Assembly (NCBI GenBank): GCA_933822405.4 | Contig: CAKOGP040000746.1 | Coordinates: 1-44,244, forward strand | DNA from: Cylindrotheca closterium | Taxonomy: Eukaryota; Bacillariophyta; Bacillariophyceae; Bacillariales; Bacillariaceae | DNA length: 44,244 bases | Direction: 5' to 3' | Part shown: positions 29,692 through 38,100 of the stretch, in pieces | How the letters are laid out: each line of letters starts with the position of its first letter | Position numbering within the stretch: the first letter of the stretch is position 1 | The notes under the pieces: model-generated | Told to the model about the DNA's origin: nothing | Databases searched by the model: none | What the model saw: only the letters and a program-made list of their open reading frames with translations | Position numbers and translations under genes: made by a program

Positions 29692-30115
29692 CGATATGAA
29701 TATATTTTTGGTTCATTGTGTAGTTTTCGCATGTGTTATGGGTTTCATGGTATAGTTTTTGCGCTTGTTATGGGTTTTGTTGTATAGTTTTTGTGCGTGT
29801 TATGGGTCTCTACCTTTTTGTTCATTTTTTCATTTGTGGTGGGCTTGTCTCCTGATTGATCTGCGTTATGTGTTCTTTGGTGTAATGTTGGTGATGGTGT
29901 TGGGCGCAATGTGTTGTTGTTTTCTGATGATGATGGCTCTCTGTCCTGACTCTTTTTTGTTGTTGTTGAATACTTTGGGTGACGCTGCTTGATCTCTTCT
30001 GATGTGTTCCACTGGAAGCATTGTGGGTCGCTCCATGGTGAGTTCAAATTCCTGGTTGAAGAGGCTTGAAGTTACTGTTTTTTTATGAAAGTCTGGCGCC
30101 ACCTTTGCCTTCAAC
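29692..30115. other. T/G-rich flank before a gag-protease remnant
   Basis: Strongly strand-asymmetric, T and G on the plus strand. Frames on both strands are low complexity. No gene is recognised. Confidence 0.4.
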
Positions 30116-31002
30116 ATGAACCTGACACCCAACAGCAAACTATACTGCCCACAAGCTGCCCTAACAATGCTAGCATGCATGAGTGCTGCCAAAGAAGCAC
30201 TCAACATTGAAGAAGAAAGTGACAAAACACCCTCAATCCGTAGTTGGGGATGCCAAAAGATAGGCCACTCTTTCAGAGAATGTCCCCACAAAGGAGATCC
30301 GGGAGTTATCAGCCAGTTTGAAAAAAGCCTAGAGGACTACAGACTAAAGAGAGAGCAGAGACAACACAAAAGCAAGATAACAAGTTACAAGGACAGTGGT
30401 TATATTAATCAAATAGTTTATGAAACAATTCAAAGATTGAGCATCCAGAAACGCAGGAAGAAGAACAAAGAATACTGTTGATAAACTTTGCCAAAACAGT
30501 CACCAAGCACATGGGCAACAACAGCAGACAAAAGAGGAAGCAAATGAGAACGGATCCCCCTCTCAATTTCATGACGGTCGGAAGCTTTGCAACAATGGAA
30601 CAAGCACAAAAATTGGACTTCTCAGTGAGCAAAGTCCTAGCAAAGATGCACTTCCCAATCAGCCTCAACCTTGAAGACACAGCCAACTTGAAAGGAATAT
30701 ACGACACAGGAGGATGCTGCAACATAGGAGAAAAATGTACGACCTCGCTATCGCAATACAATACCCCCAATTGGTCAAACAGGTGTACAACTTTCCAAAG
30801 ATTCACAATGCCCCCATCAAGATTGGAGGAATCAAAGACAGTGTCAACATCAAGGCAATCATTGAATACTACATCCCGTTTGCCAATAAGGATGGAGAAA
30901 ATCACATGTTGATGATTGGATTGACAGAGCAACTACCCATCAACACACTCTTTGGATTACCATCCAGCATATCCATTCTGTTTGTTTTAAGAAACTTCAA
31001 AA
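30116..31002 (+). pseudogene. Gag-protease remnant of a third retroelement family
   Basis: Starts at the ATG at 30116 with a Gag tail whose zinc knuckle is damaged (SWGCQKIGHSFRECP has Cys, His and Cys but lacks the first Cys of Cx2Cx4Hx4C), followed by a basic stretch. After a frameshift near 30480, the frame 30478-30715 holds GIYDTGGCCNIG, a D-T-G aspartic-protease site. After another shift it continues as YDLAIAIQYPQLVKQVYNFP and TEQLPINTLFGLPSSISILF. It is truncated at about 31000 by copy A5 on the opposite strand. I take it for a retroelement Gag-protease from this motif order; the family is not named. Confidence 0.65.
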
Positions 31003-31436
31003 CGGGGTTGATTATTTATGTTGTGTAACTGGCAACCGTACATAGCACTTGTCTCTTTGGCACCTGGTTCAACATTTGCTCCAAGTTGCTCCAACACATA
31101 CACACCCTTACGATTCACAAATCGCATCTCTCTGTCTCCATTGCAATGCACAACAAAGGCATTGTCATCATCAGTATCCATGGTAATACGGTATCCCGCA
31201 GCAATCATCTCGCGCATAACAAGTACATTGGCAATTCCATCTTCCTTTAGAAAAACTGGAGGCGGAAATCTCCCTAGAAAACCTTCTTTGTCAAGAACTC
31301 TCTTTCTCAGCATGACGGAGTCCATGCATGAGCCCACTATTACAAATGGTGGTGTTTGTGCAACCATTGTCCATGATGACATGATCTTACAACCCAAATG
31401 GATCTCTTTCTCTTCTTTGGCTTTCAATAAACTGCA

Positions 31437-31926
31437 TGTTAGAATAAAGCAAAATGTGCTCTATTGTGAGTGCCTTTGGCGCTCAGAACAACTCTCTGCA
31501 ATCTAAATTTGTAATCAACTGTACAACACTTTCACGACAATAGTTCTCCTGTGTTAGGTATACTTTGAGTGAAATTGTTCCTATTTGATTAATGTTTGGC
31601 TTGAATTGATGATTCAATCACAAAAGTGAGCTCAACAATTTTCCTTTGGAAAATCCCTTGTTTACAGAACTTGATTCGACTTCTACAAGGATTTTGTGTT
31701 GAATGCAGTACTTTGGGACATCTTGTATTATTCCTTACTGGATCGTACACAACATCAATATTCCACTTGTATAGGGTCATTCCCTTTTTGTGTGGATCTA
31801 GATTGTCTGGCAGACTTGCATCAAATCCTGACATCGCAATCAAAGTCCGATCGCACGTGTCAAAAATTTTGTACTTGAATAGTTTTTCTCATAACGTAAA
31901 AATTCATATTTCGCCATATCCCAACA
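31437..31926 (-). mobile_element. Solo family-A LTR with perfect 5-bp target duplication
   Basis: A 490-bp LTR on the minus strand, flanked by CTGCA at 31432-31436 and 31927-31931. The uninterrupted site reads through as gag-pol sequence (GAGGTCTGCAGTTTATTC type) in copies A3 and A4. This fixes LTR ends at TGTTGG...CTAACA and the duplication length at 5 bp. Confidence 0.95.
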
Positions 31927-32983
31927 CTGCATGCCTCAATCTGCTTCATTAGCAAGATCAGCAAATCTTCATCTTCACTAGCATAGTGCCATTTGGCTTG
32001 AAGTTTGACATTTGTTGTACCAGCAGGACATGGAATAAAATAGTCATCATTGCCATTCTCATCCTTTCCCTTGATAGCATTGTGAAAGAGGTTTGACATA
32101 TCAAAATAGCCAGTCTTCACAGCTTGCGGAGTTTGAGCTTGAGTTGCATCGAATCCTTGGCGCACTTGAGCACCACTGAAGCCTTGTCGGCTGAGTTGCA
32201 TTCCACTGAACGCAATCTCATCATTAGCATTCATAGATTAAGGCACAGTTACAGTGCCGCCACCTTGAGCTGGGATCTAAACCAGTTGCATTTCTGCTGG
32301 AACTTGCATCATCTGATTCCCTGTAGTACCAGCAAGTCGCAAAGGTGTGTTAACGGTTCCTGCAACACTTGATGCTCCACTTGTGGATGCTGAAGTTCCA
32401 GGAACTATAGCTGGAACAGTAGCTGGGATAGTTGCTCCAATCTGATTGAGATTGAGCTTCTTCCCATAATCAATATATTGATCAGGATTCTTCCATTGGA
32501 TCTTTGGTAGCAGTCTGTCTGGACATTTTGGAGACATATGGTCTTTGTTGCCACACACATAACATGCTGCTTTCTTCTTCCCATCCTTTGGTTTCCCTTT
32601 CCCTTTACCTTTATTAGGTTGGTCTTTTCCTTGATACAGAGGTTCACTCCCGGATTTTTAATCACATCCATGTGAATCTTCAACATATCTTGTGCTATGC
32701 TGACCGTCTTTGGATAATAATCCACTTCCCTGCAATAGTTTGTCTGAAGATCCAGCATCAGAGGAGCTGTTCTCATTTGATCGCAGTTGCACAGAACGGC
32801 TTCAAAGATATCATCCTTGAACTTGTCTATAGTAGCAGTATCGGTGCTAGCAACAGCAGCATACCTTTTTATCTTGATTGCAAAATTTTGAAACCAGGCA
32901 ACGCCATATAGATCTTGCAGGACTACAGCCTGTCTCAAGAATTGTTCCATGAAATGCATCAAATTTTTGGTTGTTCCTTGCTT

Positions 32984-33000
32984 CTAACCCTAACCCTAAC
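32984..33000. repeat. Telomere-repeat patch, nearly three units
   Basis: CTAACCCTAACCCTAAC replaces about 12 bases of the gag frame of copy A5 (the corresponding stretch in copy A3, 17481-17492, is TTCTTTACTATG). It lies 20 bp from the inversion junction with copy A6. Confidence 0.88.
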
Positions 33001-33716
33001 TTTTGATTGGCTTCCCAAAGGAAAACTCAAGATCCGCATAGACGACTATGTCAAGAACATGTTGGAAGATTTTCCTATCAAGTTCAACAAGGATTCAAAG
33101 CAGGAAACACCGGCTGGTAACAATTTACTGGAAGCTGGTAAAGGGAAGTTACTAATGATTTACTAGAAGCTGGTAAAGGGAAGCTACTCAGTGCTGAATA
33201 CCGTCAGATCTTCCATACTACTGTTGCAAGGGGACTTTATGTCTCTAAGAGAGCTCGTTTGGATATCCATCCAACAATTACTATTCTTGCCTCGAGAGTT
33301 TGAGAGCCGACAGAGTCTGATTGGAAGAAGTGTGTTTGCATGATGTGATATTTGTTTATACATGTTCTATCACCTGACACTTTCCGCAGAATCACTACGA
33401 GTCATGAAATGGATGATTGACGCATCATTTGCGGTGCATCCAGATTTCAAGAGCCATACTGGCGGCACTCTGTCCTTTGGAGGAGGTGCAGCTCAAGTGA
33501 TGTCAAAGAAACAAAAGCTAAACAGCAGAAGCAGTACGGAAGCAGAACTGATTGCTGTTGACAATGTTGTCACGATGATACTATGGATGAAGTTGTTCAT
33601 GGAGTGGCAAGGGTATCCGATCGAGAAGAATATCTTGTATCAGGATAATAAAAGCGCGATTCTACTGGAACAGAATGGTCGCAATAGCATGGGCAAAAGA
33701 AGCCGAGCTATCAAGC

Positions 33717-34101
33717 CTTCTTGATGCTTGTTCCAACCTCAATGTTCTGGAACACTGTGCCCATGGGACGCTCTCCATCATTTGGATCGATATATTCAGG
33801 GTAGAAGGGAGCAAGAACATAGGTTAAATCAAGCTTCAATACAGGCAAGCACAACAAAAGAAAAAACACAGAAAACAAAATAAAAATACGCCGCCTTGAG
33901 TGGCAAGATCGTCTCTCTACATGTGCAAGGGTGCAATGTAATATGCAATAGAGCAACTTCCTTGGGATTGGATGCCTCAAACTGGATCAACAGTACTGGA
34001 CTGACCTCCGTATGGTGAATGGCCATGACAGCCGTTAACAGCAATCTAGAAACTTGAGATAGTTTTAACACGATTAATGCATCAGATTTATTATTATAAC
34101 T
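33717..34101 (-). other. Foreign 385-bp segment inside copy A6
   Basis: Not family-A sequence. On the minus strand a stretch near 33830-33716 reads LDLTYVLAPFYPEYIDPNDG and PMGTVFQNIEVGTSIKK, and another near 34040-33890 reads HTEVSPVLLIQFEASNPKEV, separated by a T-rich tract. They have the look of conserved coding exons, possibly with a short intron between, but no family is recognised and a simple GT-AG splice did not give a clean frame. Confidence 0.4.
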
Positions 34102-34184
34102 TGGACGAAGTTGTTCATGGAGTGGCAAGGGTATCTGATCGAGAAGAATATCTGCCAATGGTGATTGTCACAATGGCAGGAGTG

Positions 34185-34654
34185 TGTTGGGATATGACGA
34201 AATATGAGTTTTTACGTTCCAAAAAGAAACTATTCAAGTACAAAGTTTTTGACACGTACGATCGGACTTTGATCGTGATGTCAGGATTTGACGCAAGTAT
34301 GCCGGACGCAAGTCTGTCGGACAATCTACATCCACAAAAAAAGGGAATGACCCTATACAAGTGAGATATTGGTGTTATGTACGATGGAGTAGGGAATAAT
34401 ACAAGATGTCCCAAAGTACTGGATTCAACACAGAATTGTCGTAGAAGTCAAATCGAGTTCTTACTTTTGTGATTGAATCATCAATTCAAGCCAAACATTA
34501 ATCAAATAGGAACAATTTCGCTCAAAGTATACCTAACACAGGAGAACTATTGTTGTGAAAGTGTTGTATAGTCGAATACAAATTTAGATTGCAGAGAGTT
34601 TGTTCTGAGCGCTAAAGGCACTCATGATAGAGCACATTTTGCTTTATTCCAACA
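34185..34654 (+). repeat. 3' LTR of copy A6
   Basis: 470 bp, TGTTGGGATATGACG ... CCAACA, with a roughly 35-bp internal deletion near 34455 relative to the 505-bp copies. Confidence 0.88.
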
Positions 34655-35396
34655 GTGTGGGTTTGAGGACCAATGGTCCATTTGCTGTTGATTTCTGCTC
34701 CCCGTTTGGCCATCATCTTTCTCTTGGCTGCCTTGTTGCTTGACAAAGCTTGCAGCTCCTTGACTTTGGTTTGATTCCATGGATCTGCACCAAGTGCATT
34801 GGATTCCGTTTTTTGGTCTCAAAGTATTGTTTCTTTTTGCTTTCTTTCAGTTTGACTTTCATGAGGTGGTTGGTGTTTTCCTCCTTGCCATGATTGAATC
34901 CTGCTTCTTCTTAACGGCGCAGCTCCTTCTTCGCTTGTGCAAGTCAATTTTTGGTTGTAGTTCTACAAACCCTTTTGGGTATATGTACCAATATCTCCTC
35001 AGTTGGTATCCAATTTGTCCTGTATTATTTGTCGTTTTACTAGTGGATAGTGGTGGCCCTGCCTCCTCCTCGTCCAAGGCATAATTTGTTGTTTTCCGCA
35101 TATTGCACAACAAGAAATATTTCTCCATTGCACTTTTTGTACAATATATTTCTTAATATGCTCAAGTCTAATTCGGCGCAAAAAGTGCAACAGGCAATTG
35201 AGTATGGATAGAGATATTAACCTAAACGATGAGAGACGGTTCCCAAACAATTTGTGAGAAACCTCGTTCAAGTTTGGTTGGGACTCAATAGAAGTAGTCG
35301 AATGGAACAATTGCGTTTGCTTGTTCTGCAACCGTGAGCCAAATATCCCATAAGTAAGTTTTAGGAGGTGTTTCTACGTGAAGTGAGCGCCATAGA
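34655..35396. other. Unassigned, minus-strand coding look
   Basis: Minus-strand stretches are rich in Lys/Arg/Gln (for example KRKMMAKRGAEINSKW just inside the LTR edge, and CCAICGKQQIMPW near 35100), suggesting a decayed basic protein. Frames are short and broken, and no family is recognised. Confidence 0.35.
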
Positions 35397-36411
35397 ATGG
35401 TCATTTGGAATGCTCCTGCTGTCATTATGAATCTGTTGGACTCCCGTTTGTCCATCAAGGTGCTGCCATTGCATCACATTCCAAGTCAGAGATTTGGTCA
35501 TCACGATGTTCATCCGGCTTGGTGGAAGATATGGCACAAGTTTGCCTATGAGGAGGAAATTGAAGAAGAAAGCATGAACAAGTTATAAGGTCTCTCCCTT
35601 CAGCAAAGCGAGAATGCAAGGGCGCATTGTTCCCCAGTGGACCTCCTCCGGGTGTCACTCAATATGCTGTTCGCTTACCAGAGTTGTCTGACAGAAGGAG
35701 AATTGTCAACTATAGTACAGAGTTTTTTGACTTGTTGATGGGTAGGGAGACCTTTGAAGGGCTGAGTCAGCAATCCAACTTGAGTCATGACAACGATCAC
35801 TACAATGATCACTGTGAGGATGATATTGATGAGGATGATGTTGATGATAGTGAGGATGGTAGTCATGATGAGGATGTTAGTGACAAATGTGATTTCAATG
35901 CCAATGCCGTGTTGGAGGCTGAGACTGATGCTGATTTGGATGTTGGTGATGGAGGTGACAATGTTCCTTTTGGTGGAATGGTCCTTTTGGTGAATTAATA
36001 GACGATGACAAAAATGTTTGGCCACACATTTCATCTCATGAGGTGTGCAAGCATGATCATTACGAGGCCTGTGCCCTCTTAGAGGAGGTCAAAGCGCTTG
36101 ATCAAAATGCTGTAGCTGGATTTCTTCAACTCAAGCAACGGCTTCATGAGCAATTAAGAGACACCATCAGGGCACATCTTATGAAGAAATCCCTATCAAA
36201 AAAGGAGTTGATAGACAAGGGTCTACTTTGTCTTGGATTCACAATATCATGCCAACAACCAAGAGGTCTTGTTCTCAAAGAAGCTACCATGCGAAGAATG
36301 CCTATCAGGGCCCAACAACCAAAAGGTCCAAGAAGAACTAATATAGCTACTTGCTTTCCCACTATTATGGCCTGCTTTCTGACTATTATCACTATTATCT
36401 ACTTCTTTTGA
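35397..36411 (+). pseudogene. Decayed acidic protein gene
   Basis: Three frames read as successive parts of one protein. 35397-35588 gives LLDSRLSIKVLPLHHIPSQR and HPAWWKIWHKFAYEEE. 35627-35998 gives PPPGVTQYAVRLPELSDRRR and then a long Asp/Glu stretch. From about 35990 comes ELIDDDKNVWPHISSHEVCK and HYEACALLEEVKALDQNAVA. The second break is caused by a 17-bp tandem duplication (TTCCTTTTGGTG / TCCTTTTGGTG near 35965-35993). No family is recognised. Confidence 0.45.
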
Positions 36412-37110
36412 CCACAGTAGCTAGGATGACTAAGAATCTGCTCAATTAAACCTAGTTCGGTTGCACTGCTCGCAATTTTCCTAAGTGCCTGGGCCAGTAA
36501 TTTTCTACTATTCAAACTCTTTCCACCCAGAAGTTGGCCCATGCCAGCATAGCATGCATTCATGTGTTTCCATTCTTTTCTAGGCATCCATGCCATCATC
36601 TCAGCTCTTTTCACAAAGTCACAATTCACCTCCCCTTCCCCTTCCGCCTTCTCTTTGGGCTTGGTGATCCAACCAAGAAGCTCAAACATACTCAGCATGT
36701 GGATGTCACATGCAATGCCAATCATGTTATGAACCATCCCCTGTTGCTTTTCAAATAAAACTTTGAGCCCCACACCAAGCATAGCATGCATTCCTTCTGG
36801 TTTGAGGACATCCTTCCTTCAAAGTGGTTGATTTTGTTCTTGTGGCAGTGAAGGAAGACGCTGCCCAACTCCTTCCACTTGTCTGTGCAATCGCTTATGA
36901 CAAGTTTAAAAGCACTGCCCTTTCCACTTCCAAAGCCAAAGAGCGCAGATTGTACTGATCTAGATGCTTTTCCCACCAAGGATTTTTGTACCAAGGATAG
37001 ACTTGAAGATCCATTACTGGCAGTGGTGTTTGGACGTGGTTGGGAATTCTTGAAATGCTTGCCTCTTGCTTGTCTTGAAGAAGGGGAGCGGAAGTAGATG
37101 TGGCATCCAA
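36399..37110 (-). pseudogene. Decayed gene, convergent with the previous one
   Basis: From about 37110 down: a Ser/Pro/Asn-rich linker, then GSGKGSAFKLVISDCTDKWK and SVFLHCHKNKINHFEGRM. A one-base frameshift near 36795 is followed by 130 residues from MHAMLGVGLKVLFEKQQGMV to a TAG at 36399-36401, including WITKPKEKAEGEGEVNCDF and AQALRKIASSATELGLIEQI. The helical C-terminal part looks like a real protein. It overlaps the end of the plus-strand gene by about a dozen bases. The upstream end is cut by a copia RT fragment. Family unknown. Confidence 0.5.
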
Positions 37111-37509
37111 ACCAACTTCGAATTGAACCCTTACGATTCTTGTTTGGCGAACAAGACGCTCTCCTGCAGAACCCAAATCACTATTTGCTGGTACGTGGAC
37201 GACTTAAAGATTTCGTCGAAGAATGAACAAGCGGTACACGACATTATTAAAAAACTAGAAGATCGTTTTGGAGAAATGCGTAAAAGCTTCGGAAAGAAAC
37301 ACACCTATTTAGGAATGGAAGTGGAGTTCTGCGATGATGGTTCCGTGCGACTTAGTGTCCCGGACCACATCAAAGAATGCATCGAAGATTTCAGCGAAGA
37401 CTTAGGGCGCTCTGTGGCAAACCCAGCAAGCAAGAAACTATTTCACGTGGACCCCGCGGCAGAAAGGCTTCCTGAGCCCAAGCGGAAGGTGGAAAAAACT
37501 ACAGAATAA
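37096..37509 (+). pseudogene. Copia RT fragment of another lineage
   Basis: Reads NFELNPYDSCLANK, then TICWYVDDLKISSKNEQAVH, then HTYLGMEVEFCDDGSVRLSV: the palm motif C (YVDD) and thumb region of a CoDi-type Ty1/copia reverse transcriptase. About 130 residues are continuous to a TAA. It is the only copia YVDD in the window and does not belong to family A. Confidence 0.88.
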
Positions 37510-37710
37510 CACATGGGGAGTGAGAGCAATCGCATTGCAAGTCGCTCAGCAGATTCCGTTTTCCTTTTTTGATGTTGGCCTTGTGAACGATTCCAAAGTT
37601 CCACAAGAAGATCTGTATTTTTTGAGGGACGATAGGACTAATCCCGCTCTACGTAATGAGACTCCCCTGATGCAGTTTTGGTTGATGTGTGCTTCCATTT
37701 TTGATCACCC

Positions 37711-38100
37711 ATGGACGATGCCAAGGATTCTGTCATCCTCGTGGAAAGTACTTACGATCTTACGGATACTGCAAACGACGAAAGACAACAACAACATGGG
37801 CCTGAATACGGATGTGCAGTTTCTGAACTGACCGGTGTTACTGGTGAAGACAAGGACCCTGAATTGGCATCTCCGCCGAGGAAGAAGGGACGGTCCCACA
37901 GGGTTTCGCTGGTCGCTCCATCTACAGAAATGGATGTGGACGGGAGCTCCTTGAGTGAACCCAGTGCTAAACGGACACATTCAGCGTTTGCTTCACAATC
38001 AACCACACCAACCGCACAAAAAACGGACACCACAGTCACAAAGCAAAGCTCTAAGGCCAAACGAAGACTACAACGCAGCTTGACATTGGAAGAACGCTAG
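37711..38100 (+). CDS. LINE first ORF (N-terminal ORF1 segment), 129 aa
   Basis: Starts at the ATG at 37711, with an in-frame TGA shortly upstream at 37702-37704. It is a low-complexity, charged and Ser/Thr-rich protein with nuclear-localisation-like clusters (PPRKKGRSH, KQSSKAKRRLQR). It ends with TAG at 38098-38100, directly followed in the same frame by the ATG of ORF1. It is either a separate small ORF coupled to ORF1 or the N-terminus of a longer ORF1 cut by one nonsense change. Confidence 0.6.
   Translation: MDDAKDSVILVESTYDLTDTANDERQQQHGPEYGCAVSELTGVTGEDKDPELASPPRKKGRSHRVSLVAPSTEMDVDGSSLSEPSAKRTHSAFASQSTTPTAQKTDTTVTKQSSKAKRRLQRSLTLEER

Larger units (their letters stand above)
31003..33020 (-). 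mobile_element. Family-A Ty1/copia, copy A5, inverted, with solo LTR inside
   Basis: Minus-strand gag core (33020 to about 31932), interrupted by a family-A LTR, then protease (31436-31003). Gag has the knuckle sequence MCGNKDHMSPKC near 32520-32558 in a shifted frame. The protease site reads TMVAQTPPF in one frame with the DSG region frame-broken, followed by ITMDTDDDNAFVVHCNGDRE. Both ends are truncated: one against the third-family protease, the other head to head with copy A6. Confidence 0.88.
33021..34654 (+). mobile_element. Family-A Ty1/copia, copy A6 (RT tail, RNase H, LTR)
   Basis: Starts at the RT tail (LKIRIDDYVKNMLEDFPIKF), includes a 36-bp tandem duplication near 33122-33190 that breaks the frame, and has an RNase H from 33362 that reads well to RSRAIK at 33716. 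A foreign segment (33717-34101) follows, then a short RNase H shard (34102-34152), the UTR with CAATGGCAGGAG, and the LTR at 34185-34654. Confidence 0.88.

Noticed and set aside
29456..29787. Hydrophobic Leu/Val/Cys membrane protein
   Set aside because: The Leu/Val/Cys runs come from the 16-bp and TTG repeats in three frames; no start or domain supports a gene.
36399..36411. Functional antisense overlap of two gene 3' ends
   Set aside because: Both genes carry frameshifts, so the short overlap is probably a by-product of decay.
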